Shown: positions 1 through 11,100 of the stretch, piece after piece
Layout: every line of letters starts with the position of its first letter
How positions within the stretch are numbered: position 1 is the first letter of the stretch
From: Mycteria americana
Taxonomy: Eukaryota > Chordata > Aves > Ciconiiformes > Ciconiidae
Reading direction: 5' to 3'
Assembly (NCBI RefSeq): GCF_035582795.1
Contig: NC_134396.1
Location: forward strand, 30,113,683 to 30,177,682
Length of the DNA stretch: 64,000 nucleotides
Notes under the pieces: model-generated
The model's input: only the letters and a program-made list of their open reading frames with translations
Databases searched by the model: none
What the model was told of the DNA's origin: nothing
Position numbers and translations under genes: made by a program

Positions 1-1836
1 GCATAAGGGAGTCAAGTTTGAAATTTTAGCCATCACTGCTGTCCAAATCTTGAAAACACAAGGAAGATTGAGGTGAAATACTCATTTCAGTAACCTCAGC
101 TCAATTCTCACAAGTCATTCATTCCACTAAACTCAAGGAGTTCATTATCTCTAGTGCCATGCCTGATGCCCACGTAGGGCTCCCCCTGTTCAGCTTGCTC
201 AAAAGTTAGCATTCCTACAACACACAGAGCATAGGACTTTCCCACTGCAGAAAATAACTCTCCTTTATGCTAATTGAGACTTAATTATTACCCATCCCAC
301 ATTGAAACAGGCTGCTGATACCAGTCATTGAAACAGGCCGCTGATACCAGTCACCAGCACAACAAGCCTGCACTACTCAATTATTCTCCAACATTTATTC
401 CCATGGAGAAAAGACTAACAGCTCTCCCCATATGAACCCTATAAAAGGGGAGGAGTATTGCAGTACCACATAAGGAGAATACGTGGAAGTGCACTGTCAT
501 CCTATGCACACATGCAGGCTGAACTGAATCTGCAAGAAGCAGTTTTTGCATTGATGGTTTCATATGACACACAAGTTCCAGAAGAACCTGCATACATGAA
601 GGCAACAAAGGCAAGCTGAAAGTCAGTCCTCAAAAGGATTGTGGTTTTCAAGGCTTTCTGCTAGATTTGTTGAAGAGCCAACAGCAGTTTTCTTTCTCAT
701 ACATATGACAATATCAAAAGGAGTGGGTTAATATTCTGCCTGGGGTCAAGTAAAACCTTTCACAGTTTCATAGTGGGGAACAAGGACAAAAGCGTGCTGT
801 TAACATTGTACAGGCATATTTGCACATATTAACATGCATGTGCCATAAGGTAACACCCATAATGAGATTAACCACTGTACATGGAACGTACAAGCAGGTA
901 ACAGACAAAGGTTACAGCAGTAACAGAGCAGCTTGCCTTTCATTTATCAAGTATTGAAGTACCCCCAGAAACATGTTGTGTTTCTCACGTATCATTACAA
1001 GTCAGATTACTTAGAGTACAACTGAAGTTCACTTTGAACTGCAAAGCATGCTGTAGAACAGAAGAGGCTAACAGCACAGAATCTGGCCTCTGAAGGAAGA
1101 AGAGCGCTTACTTTAAGGATTATTATTTGTAATGTGTCCCAAAAGATCCAACCACACATGGCATGGATTTGAATTTTAGTCACTAAAATTGGAGAGTTAA
1201 GTCTGTAAGTTATTCCTGCTCTTAAAGACAGGGAAGATAGCTAGGATCTTGCACAGTTTTGGAGACCCCTTAAGTAGTTTCCGCTCGGCAGAAGTCAGAT
1301 CCACTTCACCGCAGTGGGTGAGCAAGATGCCTGAATCAAAGCCCACAGTACAAAAGCGCATTTCAGCAAAAGATCCTGAACGGGGAAGTGAATAAAGTAA
1401 GTCAGAGATCCAATTTCTACTTTCCTCCCTCGCTACGGAAAGAGATGGAAGACCAGAAAGCAGCACGATGAGCCCCGCAGAAGAGTAAAGAAGCTTGCCC
1501 CGGCTAACTGCGGTGCCCCAGGGAGCGCGGCGACCCGGCTCGCAGCTGTCACCAGGGCCCTCTCCAGGCGCCGGGCAGTCCAGTGCCTCTGCCGGGGGCG
1601 GACGAGCGTCTCGGGACTTTCTGGTCCCGGGAGTGCCTTAAGCAGCCTACCGAAATGCACCGGCATTTGGGGCGCGGGGACCGCAGGGCCGATGACGGAG
1701 CCGCAGCCCCCGCCCGCTCCGCCGCCGCCGGGCTCCACCATATTGCGGAGTCAGCCTCGCGGGGCGAGCGCTGCCGTCGCCCCGCTCGCCCCCGCGGCCG
1801 ACGAGAGCCGGGCCGGGCCGGGCCGGCGGTACTCAC
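1..1836 (-). other. Probable intron 1 of the minus-strand gene; no exon recognised
   Basis: If the donor at 1836/1837 is used, this stretch is intronic. It contains a 26-bp tandem duplication (301-352) and otherwise no recognised coding sequence. The open frames at 381-614 and 1197-1466 on the minus strand do not resemble PLIN2 or another family I know. Confidence 0.4.
301..352. repeat. 26-bp tandem duplication
   Basis: Two adjacent copies of a 26-base unit beginning ATTGAAACAGGC (301-326 and 327-352) differ at one base (CTG versus CCG). It is a local duplication without a known function. Confidence 0.9.
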
Positions 1837-1868
1837 CGGAGAGGGAAGAGCCGCCGCCGCCGCTAACT
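1837..1868 (-). other. Candidate noncoding first exon of a minus-strand gene (PLIN2 by synteny)
   Basis: Read on the minus strand, the TATA-like box at 1900-1891 is followed about 30 bp on by a short GC-rich leader rich in GGC, ending TCTCCG/GTGAGTAC with the donor at 1837/1836. This would be a 5' untranslated exon of about 30 bases, short but acceptable. In mammals the gene divergent to DENND4C on its 5' side is PLIN2 (perilipin 2, a lipid-droplet coat protein), whose start codon lies in a later exon. I looked for PLIN2 N-terminal residues in the first 1.8 kb on the minus strand and saw none, so the gene name is an inference from gene order only. Confidence 0.4.
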
Positions 1869-1968
1869 AGGTAGGCCTGGCCTCGCCCCGCTATTTATGG
1901 GGAGCGGCCGCCGCCGGCCGCGCGCTGCCTGCTCTCTCGCGAGAGCAGGGCGCGTCACCGCCGCCGTG

Positions 1969-1992
1969 CGTCACCGTCACCGTCACCGTCAC
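1969..1992. repeat. Hexamer tandem repeat (TCACCG)4 in the CpG island
   Basis: The hexamer TCACCG is repeated four times without interruption upstream of the minus-strand TATA-like box. On the minus strand it reads as CGGTGA units. Such short GC-rich repeats in a promoter are often polymorphic in length. Confidence 0.85.
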
Positions 1993-4589
1993 CGCTGCCG
2001 CCGGGCGCGGGTGGCCCGCGGGGGGGGCAGGGCAGGGCAGGGAGTGGGAAGGTACCGACCCAGCGCCAGTCAGCGTCTGGGCGGGGGGTAGAGCCGCATG
2101 CAGAAAAAGAAGCGTTAGTAAAGGGAAGTCCTGCTCGGCCCATCTTCCAGAAGGCCAGTTCTGGTACTTCAGTAGCAACACAGGACCAGGAGGAGTGGTT
2201 GATCAGGCTTTCAGCCCAGGTACGTAGGCCCACAAGTAGCCTGGCCGGGAACAGAGAGGTTACTAACAAAATGCTCTCACTCTTCTCTTATGCAAATCTT
2301 TCAGCTCATCTAGTTGGGGGGAAAAAATGAGGCAAGAGATTTCGCTGTGTTGGTCTTAAATTAATCGCCTCTCTTCCTTCAGCCAGCACTTCTTAACCAG
2401 GGCTTCTCCCACGTGGGGCTGGAACACCGGTTGAACTGAAACGGGGGTCAGCTGACGCTGAGACCACCGTGCAGCCCTAAGTGAGCTTCCTGCTGGGAAA
2501 GGCAGACTAGCCTCCAGTCTTCTCCAGCACGACGGGTTCAGTTCAGCATGCTGACAGATGATCATGTCAGCAGATTTAAACACACGCTCGGTATGCTGTA
2601 ACTTTCGTAACTCCAAAGGTACACTTCACTTTTAACCTATAAACAAATGAGATGCACATCACAGTTAGGGTGTCAAACCAGCAGGGAAAAACAGTTGTGG
2701 GCAAAGGTCCAAATACATATTTACAATTAAAGTCTTATTCAGCTCGTTGTTGTTGTAGTGACAGGGTGTCAGAAGTGAAGAGCCTGACAAGAAAGATTCA
2801 AGTGCTACAAACATGTACAAACAAATTCTACTTGGGCCAGTCATTTTTGCACAAATATTTTTCCTAAAGGAAACTTTAACTTCCTTCCCAGAAAACTTTA
2901 ATTGTTCTAATGGTTAAAATTGATAACAAACCACCATATCTCTAAGCCACAGAGTAGAAAGACTCCTTTATGCTGTTTCTGCTCCCTAAACAAAAGTCAG
3001 CCTGCTGCTGACTGCTTAAAACAAATAGACCTCTTTTTCTGCCCAACAATGTCACAGGACAACAAATTCCACCAATACAGAGCAGTACAGTAAGAAATAT
3101 AATTATCTGCTCAGGACAGGGGAAGAAGGCACCTTTCCTCAATGGACTGACCACCAAGAAGAGTCTGAGGTCTACCTATAAGGAAGGTAGACCAAAGCCT
3201 TGGTAGCAAAATATAGAAGCCATTTATTTTTACTATTTACTTATTATGTATATTCACATGTTACAGTATTACAAAATGTCATTTGCTTACTGCTAGAGAG
3301 ATTCTGACTCTTGCTCTCACAGAACACTATCTTCCTGGGGTGGGGAAGAAGGCATCTTTTTTTCCCAGCCCATTTCAAGAAGACCTTCCCAGAATGGTTG
3401 TTCAGTTTGCTTCTGCAAAGAAATCACTTCTCTCTTCTTGTTCCAGAGCAGAACAGATAGAAGACTATTCTGGAATAAAACAGGAATTTTCACTTCTCTC
3501 AACTGCTTTATTATGCCTCTATTAGCATGCATACCAAACACTTCACAGGCACTCCACTGTTTTCCTGATGTTGTTATGTGAGACCTTCATTTGTTTCTCA
3601 TTCACAGCCATGTGGCTTCTCAAGTGTAAAACATTCAATGCACCCATGACAACCACAAAATGACCCCTTTTGTCAGGGGTGTCTGTACTGGAAATTCTAT
3701 AGTATTCCAGGGATTTTAGTTACAAGTATGTATCACCATTATTTGTAGTACAGGAAGACCTGTGACTCACAGAGCCCAGGGACACACTCTGCCAGAATGC
3801 AACAGTTAGAGATAGTATCAACCCCTCAACGGTCCTTGGCAGGCTAAGAATTCAGATTCTGGACATGTTTTTCTTCACAACCAGGTCCCCTTCTGTATTC
3901 AATAACTCAGAGGGGCTTATCCAAAATTCTGAAAAACTAGGAACTTGCCTCCTGAGAACCTTTTCTTGGTAGCAAGGTGGGGGAAGGAGGAAGGGGTGTT
4001 ATCTCTTGGACGGACCAAATTCCTCAAATATCTTAAAACAGGGATAGGTGTGGTCCCAGTCAAGACTGAAGAAGAGTAAGGCAGGACAGCATCAAGTAAA
4101 GCAGTAGTAACACAGAAGACAAAAGCATGCCATACCAGCCATTGCTAGAAGAGGAAGGCAATAATAGTATACCTTACCCTTCTCTTCCTTGGGCAAAGGC
4201 AGATGTTTAAAGTCATGTAATGCATCTAATGAAAGAAGTTTAATTCTTTCAATCTGAGTAACACATTAGCATATTCATCCATCCAAGTCCATTTAATTAA
4301 CATTTTAGAACAGAAGTTCTAAATAGGATACTAATAAATAGTTCTAATAAGTATACTACCTATCCTTAACTTCAGAAAAAAATTTAAAAGGCATGAAATT
4401 ATGGATCAGACAATAAACATAACTATCCTCTGGTGCGTCTCTTCTAAACTCATTGTAATGTCCTCCATGACTGGGAATAGCTCAGGTTTCAGCCTCACAA
4501 GCTTTGTAACGTGTCTCTGCCAGAAATGGCAGCAACAGATAGAATCCAGGTCCTCCAGCTTTTCTTACGACTTTAGTACAGCAAAGAGG

Positions 4590-4970
4590 AGGGGCTGCGC
4601 TCCTCTTGCTACAGTGTCAGGGCCCAGTGTGGGCTGGTGGCTTCCCAGCAGCTGGGAGCCCCGGGGACTCCCGGCGGGGGCAGCAGGGCTGGGCCCGGCT
4701 CCCACCGCCCCGGCCAGGAGCAGGGCAGCCGGGGATCGGGAACCTGGTGGGGAGCGGGGTGGGCAAGGCCAGGCTGGGACATCAGCCCGGGGCCCAGCAG
4801 GGCTGAGGGGAGCTGGAGACCGGCCCTGCTGCGGCGTCACTGGGCAGGGGCTGACGGCCCCGGGGGCTGCCATGGCAGGATGGGGGAGCCCTGGGGGAGG
4901 CTGGGCAGGGCCGGTGGGCCCTGTCAGTGCCGTCGGGGCCCCGAAAGACAGTTCCAGCTGGCTGCAGGTA
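4590..4970. other. GC-rich patch of unknown origin
   Basis: About 380 bp are strongly GC-rich and full of short GGGCAGG, GCTGGG and CCCGGGG words, with abrupt AT-rich flanks. CpG is less dense than in the two islands, and I see no TATA box or good first-exon donor. It could be a GC-rich repeat, a decayed island or a processed insertion. The long open frames through it on both strands are a composition effect. Confidence 0.4.
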
Positions 4971-7749
4971 CTTTCAGTTCAGCTATGAACCTCATGAGAC
5001 CAGGGTATCAGCCGTTCGCTAACGAGGTGACAGAAAGGCCAAAGGGGAGAGCAGTGATAGTGTCTGTAGGGGCCTGAGCGGGCTGATACTATTCCTTTAG
5101 GAACAGGGATAGTCTAGTATGCTGAGCCAGAGCCAGCTGACAGCTACAGCGCTAGTGTATTGGCAAGATCTGATATAAGGATCTTCGCTCGGCCTCACAG
5201 CTGATGGAGGGAGGGATATCCTGGGGAGTCAAAAATGGGGGAGTGAGACCTCTCCCAACAGATTAAAGCTACTTTTATTTAAAAGTAGGACTGCTTCCAC
5301 ATCAAGATAGCTAACCAGAATCTTTACTCAGTCTTTAGGATGACTGTTCAAAGCCGTGAAGTGGTGACATACTCTTAACCACATTAGGAGAAACTATCTA
5401 CACTCTTGTCCTGCAAAACAGAGAGCACAGAAGGGTGGCCCTTTGGAGTTGTCAAGAAAGCAGGTCCAGTCACAGCCTTAGGAAGCTGGAAGGCTTTAAA
5501 GGACTGCCCCAGCCACAGCTTGAGGCTATCTGGGGTGAGCTAGAAGCACAAGAAAACTCTGACATGCCTTCTGTGCCTCAAGTTCTTACTGGTAGCACCA
5601 GCGCTGCAGTAGTTCTCAGGAGTCAGGGTTGCCATAAGGACACAAAAATAAGGTGTTCAGAGCTGTGAAAGATAGGTGGTCCAGGGTCCGTAAGATAAAT
5701 AACCAAGTCAATTGCTTATAACAGTTCCTCTGGCCTTAAAGATTTCTAATATTCAAAGCATATTTTTCTTTTCCATGTTTATAAAAGTTGCTTTGTCATG
5801 TGAGATGCAAGTGATTATATTGAACTGGGAATGAACATACTTGTGTTGGACACCCTGAGAGTGTTATCTGTGAAATAATACAGCTGTCAAGGCTGTCTTC
5901 CCTCAGCTCTCTCACTTTTCCCCTTTCTTTTCAATCCCACAGTAAGCCATTTCTAGGCTTTGTAATCATGCCTTGCACCATTCTGTCTTTCAACTTGCAA
6001 CTAACTCCTTATCCACTTAAACTGTCTATATCTACCTTACTCCTTGGTTTTGGGGTTAAGCCTTTTGTATGTTCCTGTATGAAGAGCCTTCCCCTGCTCT
6101 TGGTTAATCACATCAATAGTTTCCCTGCTGTGACTCACTTGGTTTTTCCCTCTCCGGGAGAGGATATCGGATTTGTGAGGCGTTATCCTCCTTTTGTGAG
6201 TCCACACTAAGTGTCTTTACAAAGAATAGCATCCTTATTCTGCTCTGCCCAAAAGTAAAGCACTCCCACCTTCTGTTTCTGAGCAGCGTGATCTGCAGGT
6301 TTTCTCTCTTACATGCACCATTTCCTCTGGAATGTACTTATCTTCTGATGTGTCTTATCTTTTGTTGGCTGTCCAAAGATCATTACCTCTTACCTCTTCA
6401 ACTGCAACTGAGTTAATCTGACATCTTATTCAAAAGAGAGGAACTGGGTAAAAGGTAGTTCTCCTCTGTACACTTGAAGAAAGGCAAAGGCAAGCAAAAG
6501 TACTATCAGTTACAGGCAGACAGGTGCTATTGCCCATGTAGTGAGTATGAACCACCCCCACAAAAGATGTGACATGTTTAATTAAGACAGAAGAAGAGGG
6601 AAAGGGACTGAGTCATGCTCGCTTGAGAGGGACAAGGAGTCAATTACACATATCTACATACTGTACAGGAAATTTTTATTCATTTGGCCACTGTTATCTA
6701 TAACCCTGCCAGATGTCCTTGGAAAGCTAGGCAGCAACCTGTTGTTACGGCAGCAGCTTCAGAAAGATCACAGCAGGCCTTCATGTCTGATGTGACATAT
6801 ATAACTTCCATCAGCCCACATACAGCCCTGTATTTTTCAGGGTTTACATAGTCAAACACACTAGATGAGGCCATGACAGAAGTTATCAACAAGGCAGTCT
6901 GTTTTAAAATTACTTCATAATGACACACCAGCAGAAAGAAAAACTAATATCCTAGGTATGTGGCAATTATCTAGGTACCATCAGTTAAACAATACAGCGA
7001 GTTTTGTATTGATGTTAAGATGATCCCATAATTGTTTAATTGTATTGCATTAACACCCAGGAGACAAAGTTATGGGTGAGGATTTTGTTAGGGTCGATAG
7101 AACACAAACACAGGATGAAAATATCCAGGCCCTGTTCTAGAACTAAGGAGTAGATCTTTTATTGCTAGGGGATAAAGGACAGCAAATTACAAGGATTTAA
7201 ACTATGCAATATCATATTCAATGCAACTGAGAGCAGAGACATGTAACCATAAGCCACCAACTGAGGTGTCTGTGGGAACATATCTGAAGTCATAATTTAT
7301 AGCTGCCTAAAAGCTGCAACTGAAGCCATTCAGCTAACCAGAGGCCAGAGAAATTTGTTCTTAAGCACTTCTGACAAGGACTTGCCTTCTTCACATGCAG
7401 CACACATGCTTAGAAGAGGGCATAGAGCAAGGGAATTATGGTTAGTACTGCTAAGTCTGTGCTACTGAAAAAATCCCAGCTGTCAGTTTTCAGACTGCTT
7501 TGCACTTTTCTTAAGAAATCAGCATTCCAAAAATGTTTCTGTGTATTTATGTAAAGTTATGGCTTATTCCTCTTTGAGAATGTAATGCTGTTCCATCAAC
7601 ATTAAGTCAGTGCTGTAGCAGTTCATAGTTATCATCAGTGATAACAGTGACATTCAAGAATTCTCAACATTATGCATACAAAGAATCACTTGAAGACAGT
7701 GTTGTAGTAGTCACTTTAGCATTAGTATCAAGCCTTGTTGAAGCCTTAG

Positions 7750-8180
7750 GCCACAAGCTGTGAACTTTCACCCAGATCCACCGACCGTGCACTGAACTTT
7801 TACTTTGCTACATGAAGGAAGGCCCCCGAAACCGTGCAAACCAGAAAGATAAGGAGGCTTCAACCTTAGCAGAGGCTGCGATCTTAGAGATAAGAGAAGA
7901 ATCGGCCCGCCTAGAGACAAGGAAAGGGCCCAGTGAAGAACGGGAAGACCCCAGACCCCAATACTACTATTGGCCCGCACTGTCTCCTGACGGGAGGGGA
8001 ATTCAGACTGTAAGGGTATAATCGCCCAGGGATTTCTTTGTCCCGGGTCCCTCTCCAGAGGCACCCAGCTCGAGCTGTTTTCACCGCTGTACCAATCCAT
8101 AAATTTGTCTGGCGTACGTCATATCGGAGACTCTGCTTTGGGAAACCTCGGGTCAAGCCAAGGGGAGAGGAAGCGCCCGG
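7750..8180 (+). mobile_element. Possible LTR remnant of an endogenous retrovirus
   Basis: An isolated patch with higher GC and several CpGs sits in AT-rich DNA. It contains a TATA-like GTATAAT at 8016-8022, then about 80 bp later the run GCTGTACCAATCCATAAATT, which resembles the end of an avian LTR R region with a weak poly(A) signal. This order fits U3-R-U5 on the plus strand. I could not define TG and CA ends or a target duplication, and no gag, pol or env frame adjoins it. A decayed CpG island is the main alternative. Confidence 0.35.
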
Positions 8181-11100
8181 GAGCGAGCGTGTGTGTGAGC
8201 GAGGAGTCGGAAAGGGCACCCGTCAGCTCAGGGGAGCTGCCGCTGCGAAGGGACTCTGGTCCCAGCAGCTGAAGTCTTGGGCGATGTGTGTGCTGCTCCC
8301 CGAATGGTGTGCTCGGGCAGTGGCTTCTCCTGTAACAACAGTCCTTTCAGTATTAGCCTGGTGAGTTTCATATGATTTCATTTTCAGGAAATTTAGTCAG
8401 GGTTTTTTTATTTACAACAGTAGACCTAAACCACAGACTCCTCCCCAGACAATAAAATTGTGATATATTTACTAAGCTGCATAGAATAATAGTTACCATT
8501 TGCATTTGACTGATGCCATAGGAACACTGGGTACAAGACATTAAACAGATTGTTCTGTGATGACATTCTCAGTCTATTAAGCTACTCCAATACCTTCACT
8601 CATTTCTACTTCACCAAAATGCCTTTCTTTTACTCCGTACACTATGCCCATGAATACCATCATTGGCTATATGTAAGGTGATCTTCTCAGTCAGAATTTA
8701 TAACATATAACCAGAGAACACTCTATTGGTTGTTTTCAAGGCATTCTAATGTGGACATTATTTTTAAGAGTGCACTACCATTTCAGTAGACATCTGTGAG
8801 CTTGGGAAGGATAAGGGGTTGAAGAATAATTTAATGTTGGCAATTGCTCTGCTAGAGATGCATTCTCATATTAAAAATTAGTACATTCTAGACAACAGAC
8901 AGATACAAAAGATCTGTTTCAGTACGGTTGTTTACTTGTCAACTGGTGGTCTGACAAAAAACTGGTATAGTAGTGGAACACAAGTAACATTCAACAACTG
9001 TCATGTTCGCTCACGAAATTGCACAAAACCCCTCATATTGGTGAAGCCTGTCTTATCTAAAAGCAACACTGAGAAATTTTAATAAATCAGAACAATAGTT
9101 TATTAAGTATGGTTGCTGGTCTATGGAATTTCATTTTGGTATTGGTAGAAATTACTTTGGTGGAGAACTAGGATATCTCTGAAGGCAATGGATTTAAGTG
9201 TCAGGGATCAAAAAGAGTCAGAGTGCTCTTTAAGGGAAAAAAAGCCATGAGTCAAGGGTGACCCCAGCACAGGCAGTGCCCTCAGTGACACGGTATAGTC
9301 CCACAGGGTCTGTCTGAACAGGGTATCCAAGCAGGGTCAGCTTCAGCTTGGTGATGATAACATATCCCATCAACAGTCTAGTAATCATCAGATAAGGCAA
9401 AGTAATGCATCAGGTTCTAGGTGAAGTCAGGAAATCCAAACAATTCAGGAGCAATAGAAGACAGGAATGAAGAAAGGTACATGTACAACACAGCTCAGGC
9501 CAGGACGGGATGCTCAGGCCTGGACTTAAATGGGACTCCTGGGCCATGGGCAGAGGGTGCATGGGTGATGGTCCCCGGTGAGACCAGTTAAGGCAATTAA
9601 GGCTTATAAATGCAGTCATGGCCCTGACATAAAGTTGCAATTTGCACCTTTAAGAAGTCTTGTGGATGCAGAGATTTGTATATTTTCCTCCGCACATTTT
9701 CTAGGTAATGATAATGACTCTAGATGAGCTGACGGGATGACAGTTATCCTAGAAAGAGAGGGCTAGAAGACACATTAATAGATCATTATTTCACTCCCCT
9801 GTCTGAAAGGAAGAGCAATAGTATCTGTCATTTCTGACAGAAATTTGTTCAACCTCTTTTTAAGACCCTCTGACAATGAAAGTTTTGCATCACACACAGG
9901 CAATCTGTGTCCTACCATTTATAAGGTTTCCCTAAGGTTTATGCTGAGTCTTTCCCAACACATTTCAAGCACATTGGTGGCTCTTCCATCCTCCAAAGAT
10001 AGAGACCAAGTATTCTTCTTCTCTTCTTTAGGTTGAAGAACTTAGTTCATCCAGCCCTTCTTCTTTGGTTACATTTGTTAGCCTGATGATACTCATTCTC
10101 ATCAATTATCTCAGCTCTTTCTCAAGTAGAAGCACTATGCTCAAAACTGAAACCCTCCTAGTCAATCCGTATTACCAGGATCTCACTGCAATATTGGCCT
10201 CTGTCCTAGTATTAAGGCAATGTTGACTACACAGAGCTAGCCTGCAATCTGTTACAATTCTCTGAGTCTTCCCTGAAGAACACCTGCCTGATAAATTGTT
10301 CATTGTCCAGTGCCTGTGTAGATATTTCAATATCAGACAACATCCTGCATTCAACTTTAGTAAATTTCAACCCATCTTTTTATTTAGATCATATCTTCAA
10401 TATCTCCAGTAAGTCAAGTTCATTTTGAAATTTGATGCTTTCCTTCATGTTTCAAGTTATTTATAGTGCAGTATATTTCCTTGCTTCAGGAGGATGACTG
10501 TCAATGTAACATAATACTTCAGACAGACAGAGTAACATTCAGATGCCCTTCATAAGTGTGCCATGAGTTACAGGGGTTTTCCCTAAGACCTGTTACTATT
10601 AATCATGTAACTCCTAACCTTTGCAACATGACAAGGTGTGACTGAGATTACTCATTGCATCATCTACCCTATTTCTTAAAAGAAAATAAAACTTTTTTTG
10701 TTGTTCAGTAGCACTGCAAGTACCTAACTATTCCCTAGGACCACAGTGCTTAACAAGGTGCAAAGCTATGTAAAGCACATACAGTTGGGCGGGATGCAGG
10801 AATGAAAGAGGTTACTGTTATTATTTATGAGAGATATGGAAAGTAGAAGTGGCTTATCTGAATCATACAGCAGATCACTGGCAATACTGAAAGGAGAACT
10901 GAATTCCACCAAAACCCACATTGCTTCACCGAGCAGTAAAACATTTAATAGTGTGAACTTGGCAAGTAGTACCCAAGCCTTCACTAATGGAAACGCTTCA
11001 TAGTTTGAAATCATACCAATGAGTCAGCTATCTTGAAATAAAAAAATAATAGGAGGGTCTTTGTTTCTGTGACTTCTGTGCCGCCTTCTGCAACCTCAAG

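Larger units (their letters stand above)
1500..2095. promoter_or_regulatory. CpG island with minus-strand promoter
   Basis: A compact GC- and CpG-rich block lies in AT-rich surroundings. On the minus strand it carries a TATA-like CCATAAATAG (1900 to 1891), a perfect 12-bp palindrome CTCTCGCGAGAG at 1934-1945 about 35-45 bp before the TATA-like box, and a strong splice donor downstream. The palindrome contains TCTCGCGAGA, a motif known from many vertebrate housekeeping promoters. Four copies of a CACCGT-type hexamer lie at 1969-1992. The minus orientation is supported by TATA and donor together; antisense initiation cannot be excluded. Confidence 0.65.

Noticed and set aside
1..1500. PLIN2 coding exon on the minus strand
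   Set aside because: I searched the minus-strand frames for the N-terminal perilipin region and saw no match; the coding exons would lie to the left of the window.
4401..5077. Open frames of 146 and 195 codons near 4.4-5.1 kb
   Set aside because: They run across an AT-rich to GC-rich boundary with low-complexity Gly/Ala/Pro content, and no splice or domain evidence was seen.
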